Source: Prosthecobacter gellanilyticus
Lineage (GTDB): Bacteria > Verrucomicrobiota > Verrucomicrobiia > Verrucomicrobiales > Verrucomicrobiaceae
Length of the DNA stretch: 64,000 nucleotides
Direction: 5' to 3'
NCBI RefSeq assembly: GCF_007992435.1
Contig: NZ_BKAG01000023.1
Coordinates: forward strand, 1-64,000
The number at the start of each line of letters is the position of its first letter. Position 1 is the stretch's first letter. Under the pieces are notes generated by a model. That model made no database searches and was not told the origin of the DNA. It worked only from the letters and a program-made list of their open reading frames with translations. Both the position numbers and the translations under genes were made by a program. This document shows, piece after piece, positions 34,101 through 40,875 of the stretch.

Positions 34101-35860
34101 ACGCTGTTATCCACGACCACCTGGGATGGGGTGAGAGCGGCTGTCAGATTGACGAGAGTGGGGCCCGACGCGGAGTCATCAAACAGGACTGAGTCACTGC
34201 CCGTGAGTGTCTGCAGGTAGCGTGTGAGGCTGCCGCTGGCGACTTCACGCCAGTTCAGTGTGCCAATGCCGGTGCCATCATTTGCATCCCAGTCACCATT
34301 CACCTCCCCGGTCCAGCGCGGACGGTCGATCGCGCTCACATTCAGCACCACGCGTGTGTTCACTGTGTCGTCGACGAGATTCGCCACCACACGGGCGGGC
34401 AGCTCGGACAGGATCAGACCCGCAAAGCCAGCACCACCCAGGGTGCCTGTGTAGTCGATCAAAGGGATCTGACCGGTGGTGATGCCGCTGCCTTTGACGG
34501 CGATGCCGGCCGTGCCGGTGATGCTGACGTTCTGAGACGAGATTACCGGGGCTGTGGGATTGCCAAAGGAACCGACATCCAGATCAAGCGCCGTGTTTGA
34601 GGTTCCCTCGACGGTGAGACTGGTGGTGTTGAGCGACTGCCCTGCCGCAGCCACGTGCACACTGACGGAAGCATTGTTCGCAATGGCAAGGGAGCTCAAG
34701 GTGGAGCTGCCTGTCTTCAGATTGAGACGACCTGCCTGGACCGTGACGCCGCCGGTGAAGGCATTCTGGCCTTCCAGGCTCCAGGTGCCCGTGCCCGCCT
34801 TGATGATGCTGATCGCATTACCCCCGACACCGATGGCTCCGTGAACGGTGCCAGAACCCTCGCCACGAAGTGTGAGATTCGTGGATCCCGACGCTGTGGT
34901 GTAGCCGATGGCTCCATCGAGGTTCAGGGTTCCTGCCGTGCTTTCAATAACGTAGTCCGTGCCGCCTGTGCCGAGACCGATCGTGCCAGCGATGGTGTTG
35001 CTGCCACTGACGTTCGCGATAGAGGCGGATGTGGCATCTGCACGCGCGCCGAGCTGCAGGGCCTCGTTCACCACGATGTTAGCGGCCAGCTCCAGCTTAC
35101 CGGTGGCGGTGCCGCCTGCGACGGAAGTGTCTGCAAGGACGGAGCCGAGAGAGGCTGGCTTGTTGATGCGCAGCGCGCCGTTATTGATGAAGATTCGGCC
35201 TTCCCAGGCCGGGCTGGCGCCATTCAGGAAGAGAGTGCCCGAACCATCTTTGATGAGATGACCACCTGCAGTCGCCTGGGTGCCGGCTCCTTGAATGAGG
35301 GTCTCAAAGGTTGTGTTGGCAGGCCCGGTCACCAAGAGGTTGCGGTTCGCTGTTGCCAGGCCGCCGCCGATGTTCACGAAGCTGTCAGAGCTCACGTAAA
35401 AGGGTGAGACTGCCGCATTCAAGGAACCGAAGTTAAAGAACAGGCCGCCGCTGGTGGTGAAGGTCACCGTGGCCTCGGAATTGTTTGTGATGGTGCCCGT
35501 GTTTGGCTGGACGGTGCCTGTGAAGTTGTCTCCGAGACGCAGGGCGAAAGCTCCACGGAAGTCATAACTGGTGTTCTGACCCAGGATCACAATCTTTTGC
35601 GGACCGCTGACGGTGATGCTCTTGGCGGTGGCATCCACATTCACGTTCACCGGGCCTGCACCCGCTCCTGCATACACCAGCGCATCCGTGCTTTGATCCG
35701 CAGGGAAGGTGGGCCGGGTGTTGTTGTTCCAGTTGCCCACGGCATTGAGGGCATTGCTGGCGGTGCCGGTCCATGTCTTGATGACATCGGTGGCGAGGAC
35801 GGGCGTGGCGCTCAGCAACAGAAGCGCGCGCAGCAGAGAGTGACGGAGAGGGGATTTCAT
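28109..35860 (-). CDS. Giant secreted autotransporter-repeat protein with Ig-like domains
   Basis: 2583 residues, the largest gene here. A signal peptide (1 to about 23, ending PVLA/TD) is followed by about 1600 residues of Gly/Thr/Asn-rich beta-helix sequence. It contains many autotransporter-associated beta-strand repeats of the type LTKTGTGTLTINTVNALQGKVKI or GTGTWTLNGVNTYTGATTL, each ending in G-x-L-x-LG. From about 1675 to 2100 come five or six Ig-like domains (SYQWRKGGEPIEGATG, YQWYRNNAKINGAT). A putative He_PIG-type Ig domain (GLPPGLKLDTKTGLITG) and a 400-residue C-terminal region with duplicated parts follow. No translocator barrel or sorting motif is recognised at the C-terminus, so how it is held at the surface is unclear. 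Probable role: adhesion or polysaccharide binding. Confidence 0.88.
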   Translation of the reverse strand: MKSPLRHSLLRALLLLSATPVLATDVIKTWTGTASNALNAVGNWNNNTRPTFPADQSTDALVYAGAGAGPVNVNVDATAKSITVSGPQKIVILGQNTSYDFRGAFALRLGDNFTGTVQPNTGTITNNSEATVTFTTSGGLFFNFGSLNAAVSPFYVSSDSFVNIGGGLATANRNLLVTGPANTTFETLIQGAGTQATAGGHLIKDGSGTLFLNGASPAWEGRIFINNGALRINKPASLGSVLADTSVAGGTATGKLELAANIVVNEALQLGARADATSASIANVSGSNTIAGTIGLGTGGTDYVIESTAGTLNLDGAIGYTTASGSTNLTLRGEGSGTVHGAIGVGGNAISIIKAGTGTWSLEGQNAFTGGVTVQAGRLNLKTGSSTLSSLAIANNASVSVHVAAAGQSLNTTSLTVEGTSNTALDLDVGSFGNPTAPVISSQNVSITGTAGIAVKGSGITTGQIPLIDYTGTLGGAGFAGLILSELPARVVANLVDDTVNTRVVLNVSAIDRPRWTGEVNGDWDANDGTGIGTLNWREVASGSLTRYLQTLTGSDSVLFDDSASGPTLVNLTAALTPSQVVVDNSVKDYTFTGTGNLTGTGGLTKRGTGTLHIVNGTNHTYTGTTTIEAGVVRLGDGIQALSGSLGTGPVINNGSIVLNRPDSYTLVGDISGTGSLTKLTAGTTTISGNNSFTGLVNINEGTLRLGNGRALGGIEAGTTVAEGAALDLGSQLVSEGEVVSASGHGIDGSGVILNTGSGSANVGLKKLILTGPSSIGGTGRWDIRDVPGGLEVHGHELAKVGSNTIALANLGETGIGSLSITGTSSRLTFEGDTTLGNQPGSITVGFGGQLGFENNTVNNTKPIILNGGQINALAGITNVVASPITLQTDSSVNVAASTEIVLSGKISGPGSLTKTTGGTLKLTHDQNDYQGTTTISAGPLWIGNDGPTGSVPAGNIIISAGNLIVRRWGELTLNQTLSGAGGFQISNVAYTVPQQVTLTADNTFTGAVTHARGTLRITHSHALGQGAKLVNIQGGRPTLILDGSLGNLTLSSDLTFRLSSDGPQGGIQNIAGDNVIQGQINLFNQNGGHGRIRGDAGSLTLNGDIRLIPVADHAATTGNRQLQLDGDVGGTINGVIRGPELLDDTRVLPLIKDGTGTWTLNGVNTYTGATTLNAGKLKLGPLASIAKTPTIDVLAPATLDVSDVTGGFSLAASQTLRGYGTVQGATTLPTGSTFAPGTAAVASTFNFTNNLTLAGGRVQVNFNSPTTTTAEVDDVINVGGDLTVSAPSIIDVTPTGHPLTGSYRLFNYTGALVGDLGTLSFTNPTRYALSLDTTTPGQVNLVVGGSLANLTWSGNGTTNVWDNTTPASWNTGVETFFQTDAVTFDDSSANTTVTLAGTLLPSAVTVNSSQNYTFSGSGGIGGYAGLTKTGTGTLTINTVNALQGKVKISGGSIVLGATGRFNATRWIEVDEGATFDVQALTAGFTLGGNITDARVISGRGTLNGNFIINSAGIISPGDSGVHTNVFPVGDGVGRLTFGGNLTLAAAAQPGVPRLILGLAGPTATVENPLDTATVEAFGSTVSAEHDSLLIGGTLALDAGSTIRIDLVGGYVPANGDVFNILDFTTLNLDATADGTPFDPALAVNLELPELPVGLFWNRSLFASHGLLFISPEPPVVGAILVTPGDTVNPGVEVTLSTEVTGLEPYSYQWKLDGFPIVGATQPTYVFTAAEAHQGTYTVTVTNPAGPTTSTSAVVNVNNQVQITAHPQNRTQNPGTNVSFSVAATGTGVLSYQWRKGGEPIEGATGIEFSLTNITEADQAAYDVVVTNIVGPVTSTAAQLIVNDAASIAQHPQLQGGLQNGSATFTVTPGGTGPFTYQWRKGVQNIPASNSPSLTLNSLQLEDAGLYSVIVSNSFSSATSNEARLVVANGTPVVATLSASQIVATTTNVSLSVLAFGEGTLKYQWYRNNAKINGATAAVLNINNVALTHAGTYKVEVTAATTVTSGNTELAVVQRNATSQLLGAGTAAKIEVKAEGASLTYVWNNNNEPVAADGTRIKGLDNKKILEIKPLKAEDTGDYTLVITGPGGSLTSGVHKLTVFSEAPQILENPPEFDPAIVSGTFTYQIPVNPDSKKTPTAYAATGLPPGLKLDTKTGLITGKPTAVSKDPLGYLVKLTASNGPKSKSEVSGRLIVSAFPANAIGSFVAPVSRGAVNADLGGLFELTTTITGTFTGKLTLGTTLYPLKGVLDATAGSLLVQGRQEFPRKAPLTALVLTFTLDAATNRVSTAQITDGTAPITFTGWRNKWSKTDSAITTYTAYHTFTLDIPEALKNTAGVPKGNGFGSITLTADGKATYAGKLADGELITGSSLLGPDGQLAYFKIHYTTALKGSVAGAFDLDAQTLAGSLTWWRPANLAASNRTYRNGFPQVVDLTAKGGRYGLTTGKVFLNVDAGSAARLVFADGGIEVPVPTPEISLTIAAKSKAVLPANATVNPRKPALTLTDKSGLIKGSFNLEDANPVPNGKPALIKRTVTFEGIAIPEGNVTRAYGYFLLPQLPGETAPVSTTTPILSGQVILEPVVSAQ

Positions 35861-36011
35861 GACAAAGAGACGAAGCGGCCTTGTCGCTTTTTGGAGAGCG
35901 TGAAGGCCTGGGGGGCAGGGGATGGCTGGCCTTCCAGGGATGGTTGGATCGGCCTCTTGTGCGCTGGCCTCGTAGCCTCACCACACTTAACTCATACTGA
36001 TTGAGTGTGGT

Positions 36012-36040
36012 TTTATTCGTCTCTAATTCCTACTTGGCAA
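36012..36040 (-). promoter_or_regulatory. Candidate promoter of the giant repeat-protein gene
   Basis: On the minus strand TTGCCA (36040-36035, 5 of 6) and AATAAA (36017-36012, 4 of 6) are exactly 17 bp apart. The leader would be about 145 nt. An AGAATT/AATTCT palindrome (36044-36059) abuts the -35 and an imperfect CCACACT/AGTGTGG hairpin (35981-36010) lies in the leader; either could be a control site. The rest of 35861-36114 holds no gene. Confidence 0.5.
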
Positions 36041-36114
36041 GAAAGAATTGAATAATTCTGAGCACAGCCTGTCTCTCCGGGCTGATTCAGGAGCACGAAT
36101 GGATGTCTGATGGG

Positions 36115-37170
36115 CTATTTCAAGGCCCAGCGCAGCTTGGCGGGAGATGAGCGTGGATTCGCACGCTGCTCGTCCATGGAAGCGCGAATGACCTCGTCTG
36201 ACACCTCGCGGTAGATGCCTGAACGCAGGCCTTCCTGAAAGGCCTTCTTCACGCGACGATCCTCGCCTGAGTGAAAGGTGAGAAAGGCGACGCGGCCGCC
36301 GGGTTTAAGGGCTGCGGGGATGGAACGCAGCAGACTGTCCAGGGCATTGAACTCTTCATTCACCGCAATGCGCACCGCCTGGAAGACACGGCGCACCGCA
36401 TCATCTGCCTCTTCAGCGCTGGTGCGTGGAGGCAGGGCGCTTTTGACGGCTTCGGCGAGCTGCCGTGTGGATTGTGGCACGCTGGTTTTCAGCCTGGCCG
36501 CGATGGGGGCGGCGTGCGGTTCGTCCGAATTCTCTTCGAGCGCTGTCACAAGCTTTGCCTCGCTGATGCTGGTGAGCCACTGAGCAGCCGACACGCCGCG
36601 TTCAGGATTCATGCGCATGTCCAGCGGGCCGTCTTGTTTGAAGGTGAAGCCACGCGATGGATTATCGATCTGCATCGAAGAAAGGCCGAGGTCTGCGAAA
36701 ATCACATCGACTCCGTCATGCCAGCCTTGCTCCGCGAGAGCTTTGGTGAGTCCTGCAAAATTGCAGCGGCGTGCGGTGAAGCTCTCCTCATTCATGCCAA
36801 AGGCACGCAGGCGTGCTTCTGTGCGCGCGAGCTCGATGGGGTCGGCATCCAGGCTCATGAGATGTCCGCTGGGCTGTACGGTCTGCCAGAGGGCCCGGCT
36901 GTGACCGCCATAACCAAGAGTGCAATCAACCACACGGTCTCCGGGCTGCGGCTGCAGGCACTCGATGACCTCTGTGACCATGATGGGCACGTGCTGGCCT
37001 GCGGGGGTTTTTCCAGAGGCGCGCACCTTGGCGATCACATCCGGATGGCTGTCGGGATTCAGCTCCTTGTATTTGTCCTCAAAGCGGCGCGGGTTCTTGC
37101 CACGATAGCGAGGGCGGCGCTTGTGCACGGGCGGGACCGATGCGGGATCAGACTCAGGCTCCGAGCTCAT
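36115..37170 (-). CDS. rsmH: 16S rRNA (cytosine-1402-N4)-methyltransferase RsmH
   Basis: 351 residues. The family signature is clear: HVPIMVTEVIECL, the SAM-binding loop VVDCTLGYGGHS, ADLGLSSMQIDNPSRGF with DGPLDMRM, and the end motif FLTFHSGEDRRVKKAFQ. RsmH methylates C1402 in the decoding centre of 16S rRNA. Compared with typical members (about 310 residues) it carries an N-terminal extension of about 55 residues rich in Arg/Lys/Pro (KRRPRYRGKNPRRF). Some motif residues vary (TLGYGG where T-x-GxGG is usual). It is not in a dcw cluster; the partner here is a MazG-like gene whose stop overlaps its start by 17 bp. A diverged paralogue is possible, so the symbol is slightly uncertain. Confidence 0.85.
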   Translation of the reverse strand: MSSEPESDPASVPPVHKRRPRYRGKNPRRFEDKYKELNPDSHPDVIAKVRASGKTPAGQHVPIMVTEVIECLQPQPGDRVVDCTLGYGGHSRALWQTVQPSGHLMSLDADPIELARTEARLRAFGMNEESFTARRCNFAGLTKALAEQGWHDGVDVIFADLGLSSMQIDNPSRGFTFKQDGPLDMRMNPERGVSAAQWLTSISEAKLVTALEENSDEPHAAPIAARLKTSVPQSTRQLAEAVKSALPPRTSAEEADDAVRRVFQAVRIAVNEEFNALDSLLRSIPAALKPGGRVAFLTFHSGEDRRVKKAFQEGLRSGIYREVSDEVIRASMDEQRANPRSSPAKLRWALK

Positions 37171-37504
37171 TGTATTTCAGATTGTTTCCGCGTGCCTTGT
37201 CCACGGGGTAGCGCTTCTCATTGCGGTCCAGCTTGGCCTGCATGGCCTCGGTGAGCGGGATGTCGAGGTTATGCGCCAGCTCAAAGAGCAGGATGGCCAC
37301 ATCGGCGATCTCATCTGTCAGTTCAGCGCGCTTGACCTGGATGACCTCAGGGATCTGGTCGGGCTGTTTCCAGACGAAGTGCTGCATCAGTTCCCCGGCT
37401 TCCGCCGCAATGGCCACGGCCATGTCCTTGGGATTGTGAAACTGCATCCAGTTCCGCGCATCGCGGAAGGCGCAGATGCGCGCGGTGATTTCTTCGATGG
37501 TCAT
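37154..37504 (-). CDS. MazG-like nucleotide pyrophosphohydrolase
   Basis: 116 residues, an all-helical NTP-PPase of the MazG/dCTP-pyrophosphatase type. The metal-binding pattern EAGELMQHF, then ELTDEIADVAILLFELA (E-x-x-x-D motif) is complete, and the tail KLDRNEKRYPVDKARG is typical. Members hydrolyse non-canonical or excess (d)NTPs to NMP and pyrophosphate, keeping the pool clean. AAGGA precedes the ATG, one of the few good Shine-Dalgarno boxes. Its 3' end overlaps the rsmH start, so the two are translationally coupled. Confidence 0.92.
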   Translation of the reverse strand: MTIEEITARICAFRDARNWMQFHNPKDMAVAIAAEAGELMQHFVWKQPDQIPEVIQVKRAELTDEIADVAILLFELAHNLDIPLTEAMQAKLDRNEKRYPVDKARGNNLKYNELGA

Positions 37505-37566
37505 GATCCTTCATGAATGCCGCCTGAGCCTCCTTTTGGCAAGACGAGACGGCACTGCTTGTCAGA

Positions 37567-38322
37567 TCAGAACCAGTGCCAGTAACCCAGGGCCTTTAGC
37601 AGCGTGCGTGCGCTCATGAAGATGACCAGGATGCCCACGGTGATCATCATGGGGCGATGGGGCAGTCTCTTCGTCAAAAAGGCACCGAAGGGAGCGGCGA
37701 TCACACCGCCAGCGGCGAGACCGGCGATGACCTGCCAGTGATCCAGGCCCAGGGTGAAGAAGAAAGTGATCGAGGCGGACATGGTCACGAAAAACTCCAC
37801 CGCATTCACACTGCCCACGGTTTCACGGACGGAATTGCCACGCACGATGAGGTTCGTCGCCACGATCGGGCCCCAGCCACCACCGCCGACGGCATCCATA
37901 AAAGCACCGAAGAGAGCCAGCGGGGTCAGTTTCGTGGTCACTTCACGGGGAGGGAAGCGCTTGAAGGCCTTGATGATAATGACCACACCCATGAGCAGCA
38001 GGTAACCGGCGATGTAGGGCTTGATGACCTCACCATCGAAGGAGCTAAGCACATACGCGCCGATGGCCGCACCGATGATGCCGGGGATCAGCAGTCGGCG
38101 GAAAAGATCACGGCTGATGTTTCCGAAGGCATGGTGGGAGATGGCGGAGGCACCCGTGGTGAAGCACTCTGCGGCATGCACGGTGCTGCTGACCACGGCT
38201 GGAGGCACACCAAAGCCCATGAGCAGGCTGGATGCAGAGACGCCATACGCCATACCGAGCGCTCCATCGATGATCTGCGCGATGAAACCTGCGATGATGT
38301 AGATGATGATATCGTGATCCAT
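37567..38322 (-). CDS. TauE/SafE-family sulfite/anion exporter
   Basis: 251 residues with eight or so hydrophobic spans. Family motifs include the first span with IDGALGMAYGVSASSLLMGFGVPPA and the second-half repeat GAFMDAVGGGGWGPIVATNLIVRG. TauE/SafE proteins export sulfite, sulfoacetate or other organosulfonates or anions across the inner membrane. The gene is divergent from a sulfatase (38462), and the 139-bp region between them holds a 12-bp palindrome, so a shared link to sulfur handling is plausible but inferred. Confidence 0.9.
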   Translation of the reverse strand: MDHDIIIYIIAGFIAQIIDGALGMAYGVSASSLLMGFGVPPAVVSSTVHAAECFTTGASAISHHAFGNISRDLFRRLLIPGIIGAAIGAYVLSSFDGEVIKPYIAGYLLLMGVVIIIKAFKRFPPREVTTKLTPLALFGAFMDAVGGGGWGPIVATNLIVRGNSVRETVGSVNAVEFFVTMSASITFFFTLGLDHWQVIAGLAAGGVIAAPFGAFLTKRLPHRPMMITVGILVIFMSARTLLKALGYWHWF

Positions 38323-38387
38323 GAAAACGGCGCCAAGGTGGTGGGCTGGCGCGCTCTTTCTCGGGAGAATGAAAAGGATGTCAAGTT

Positions 38388-38399
38388 AAAGTATACTTT
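38388..38399. promoter_or_regulatory. 12-bp perfect palindrome between exporter and sulfatase genes
   Basis: AAAGTATACTTT lies in the divergent region between 38322 and 38462. It is AT-rich in otherwise GC-rich DNA and could be a dimeric repressor site or a bidirectional -10 region. A TTGACA (minus strand, 38384-38379) is adjacent. Confidence 0.4.
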
Positions 38400-38461
38400 G
38401 CCGGTGGGATAATGAGGCTTTGCCTTGATTGTTCAGGCCTTTCCAGGCAGTTTCCGCAGCC

Positions 38462-39886
38462 ATGCTGCGCCGCTTCTTTCTAACCCTCTCGCTTCTCTCG
38501 TTCGCCTCGTTGTCCGGAGCCCAGGAAACGGCGCCGCCAAACATCGTCTTCATGCTCATTGATGACATGGGCTGGACGGATCTGAGCTGCTACGGGAGCA
38601 AGTATTACGACACTCCGAACATCGACAAGCTCGCGAAGGACGGGATGCGTTTCACGAATGCCTACTCTGCTTGCACCGTGTGCTCGCCCTCGCGTGCGGC
38701 GGTGCTCACGGGGAAGTCACCCGCCCGACTGCACATCACGGACTGGATCGCCGGTCATGAGCGGCCGAATGCACGGCTGAAGATTCCGGATTGGACGAAG
38801 TTCCTGCCTTTGGAGGAAGAGACGCTGGCTGAGCGGCTCAAGACTCGTGGTTATGCCACGGCCAGCATTGGCAAATGGCACCTGGGTGGTCCTGAGTATT
38901 TTCCGGAGAAGCAGGGGTTCGACACCAACATCGGCGGAAGCGAGCGCGGGCAGCCCCCCAGCTACTTCTCACCCTACGGGATCGACACGCTGAAAGACGG
39001 CCCGAAGGATGAGTTTCTCACGGATCGCCTAACCAATGAAGCGATCGGGTTCATCGAGCGCAACAAGGCCAACCCCTTCTTTATTTATCTGCCGCACTTT
39101 GCCGTGCACACGCCCATCATGGGCAAGCCGGAAGTCATCGAGAAGTATCAAAAGAAACGCCCTGCCGGAGGTCATGCGAATCCGGTGTATGCGGCTCTTG
39201 TGGAGAGCGTGGATGACAGTGTGGGTCGCATCCGTGCCGCGCTCGAAAAGGAAGGGCTTTGGGAAAACACGATCTTTGTCTTCACCAGTGACAATGGAGG
39301 TCTCAGCCAGCTCGTGAGTGCCAAGGGATGGGCGCGTGGTCCCACGGACAACAGCCCCGCACGTCTTGGCAAGGGCAGCGCCTACGATGGGGGCGTGCAC
39401 ATTCCGCTGATCATGACCTGGCCTGGGAAGATCAATCCGGGCAGCGAGTCCGATGTGCCGGTGATCAGCTATGATCATGTGCCGACGCTGCTCGAAGCCA
39501 CGGGCACGAAGCTCAAGGGGAAGCAGGTCGTCGACGGTGAGTCACTCATGCCGCTGCTGACGGAAAAGGGACACCTCACGCGTGATGCGATCTACTGGCA
39601 CTACCCGCATTATCATCCTGGCAGCGCCACGCCCTACAGCGCGATCAAAGAGGGTGACTGGAAGCTTATCGAGTTTCTCGAAACGGGCCGCGTGGAGCTC
39701 TACAATCACCGCCGTGATCCCGGTGAGATGCAGGACATGGCGGATATCGACGCGGACATCGCCCAGCGTCTGACCGAGAAGCTGCATGCGTGGAAGAAAG
39801 CGGTCGGTGCGCAGGACCCCACGCAGAATCCGGACTATGATCCAGAGACCGCCTGGCAAGGCGCGGCGAAGAAGAACAAGGAGTAA
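38462..39886 (+). CDS. Exported arylsulfatase-type sulfatase (S1 family)
   Basis: 474 residues from the ATG at 38462, which begins a good signal peptide (MLRRFFLTLSLLSFASLSGAQ). The catalytic motif CSPSRAAVLTGK (C74) is the Cys-type site converted to formylglycine. Metal ligands are at D34-D35 (LIDDMGWTD) and TSDNGG, and GKWHLG is intact. S1 sulfatases remove sulfate esters from polysaccharides or small molecules in the periplasm; verrucomicrobia use many against marine or host glycans. The maturation enzyme is not in view. Its stop nearly abuts the convergent GRDP-like gene. Confidence 0.93.
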   Translation: MLRRFFLTLSLLSFASLSGAQETAPPNIVFMLIDDMGWTDLSCYGSKYYDTPNIDKLAKDGMRFTNAYSACTVCSPSRAAVLTGKSPARLHITDWIAGHERPNARLKIPDWTKFLPLEEETLAERLKTRGYATASIGKWHLGGPEYFPEKQGFDTNIGGSERGQPPSYFSPYGIDTLKDGPKDEFLTDRLTNEAIGFIERNKANPFFIYLPHFAVHTPIMGKPEVIEKYQKKRPAGGHANPVYAALVESVDDSVGRIRAALEKEGLWENTIFVFTSDNGGLSQLVSAKGWARGPTDNSPARLGKGSAYDGGVHIPLIMTWPGKINPGSESDVPVISYDHVPTLLEATGTKLKGKQVVDGESLMPLLTEKGHLTRDAIYWHYPHYHPGSATPYSAIKEGDWKLIEFLETGRVELYNHRRDPGEMQDMADIDADIAQRLTEKLHAWKKAVGAQDPTQNPDYDPETAWQGAAKKNKE

Positions 39887-39889
39887 CCT

Positions 39890-40825
39890 TCAATCACCGC
39901 CGCCGCAGCCTCCGCCGCATCCTGAGGAACTGCATCCGGAGTCTCCTCCGCCACCGGAGTCGCTGCTGCCACCGCCGCTGTCTCCATCGTGAGAGGAGGA
40001 GTGGCTGTCGTTGTCATGTGAGTGATTGTGGTCATGACCATGATGATGGCTGTGACCGTGGTCATGGTCGCGATCATGGGAATGATGCGTAGGGCTGCTG
40101 GATGAGCAGCCTGAGCCCAAGCCAACGCCACTACAGCCTGAGGTGCCGCTGGTGTCGTTGTTGGATTGTCTGTTAGACTGAGGTTTGCGGTTGGCGAAGT
40201 AGGAGTAAAGTCCGGTGATGCCGAGCACGCCGATCAATAACCATCCGCCAATGCCAACGCCATCAGATCCGCCTGAACAGGCCGCCAGCACGCCGCCGAA
40301 GATCACACCGCCGGCAGCCATGGAGGCAAGCCTGCGGGTCTTGTTTTTCGGCACCAGCCAGTGGGCTGCCGTGTTGACCCGTTGCCAGCGGATCTTGCGA
40401 GAGAAGCGCTGTGCAGAATCGGGCCAGATGTCCGTTGGAGCCTCGCGGCCAAACACGCGTGCATAGCTCTCCAGGGTCTTCGCATACCAGTCGTGATACT
40501 TGGCATCCTCCGCACGGCCTCCGCGCGTGGGGCCGTGATGCAGAGGACGCTGGAGCACCTGGGTGCAGAGCTCGTCCCAATACGAATGGGTGTAGATGAG
40601 GTGCAGGTGCCAGGCCTGGTCCACCTCGTCTGAAGGCGTCACGGGATGCCCGGCACGTATGGCGAGGTAGATGAAGCGCCGGTATTCCTCCGCGACCCGT
40701 CTGGCAAAGTCGTGAGTCCAGTCATTCTCACGGGCCAGCCGTCGGGTGAAGGTGAGGGCATCACCGGTAACATCAAGCTCGAAAGCCTGCAGCCTCGACC
40801 AGAGCGGATCGTCTGTGAGTTTCAT
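39890..40825 (-). CDS. GRDP/DUF1399-like protein with His/Asp/Ser and Gly/Cys-rich tail
   Basis: 311 residues. The N-terminal 150 residues match the glycine-rich-domain-containing-protein pattern: EYRRFIYLAI, DEVDQAWHLHLIYTHSYWDELC, then HHGPTRGG and TLESYARVFGREAP with IWP. One or two membrane spans occur at about 168-208 (ASMAAGGVIFGGVLAAC; GGWLLIGVLGITGLYSYF). The tail from about 215 is low-complexity: a His/Asp/Ser stretch (HDRDHDHGHSHHHGHDH type) followed by Gly/Ser/Cys repeats ending GCGGGD. The His-rich run suggests zinc, nickel or copper binding; that is inference. Overall function is unknown. Confidence 0.8.
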   Translation of the reverse strand: MKLTDDPLWSRLQAFELDVTGDALTFTRRLARENDWTHDFARRVAEEYRRFIYLAIRAGHPVTPSDEVDQAWHLHLIYTHSYWDELCTQVLQRPLHHGPTRGGRAEDAKYHDWYAKTLESYARVFGREAPTDIWPDSAQRFSRKIRWQRVNTAAHWLVPKNKTRRLASMAAGGVIFGGVLAACSGGSDGVGIGGWLLIGVLGITGLYSYFANRKPQSNRQSNNDTSGTSGCSGVGLGSGCSSSSPTHHSHDRDHDHGHSHHHGHDHNHSHDNDSHSSSHDGDSGGGSSDSGGGGDSGCSSSGCGGGCGGGD

Positions 40826-40875
40826 GATGGGCGGATTGGATCACAAACCGTTTTCGATGACAAGCCTCCTGATGC

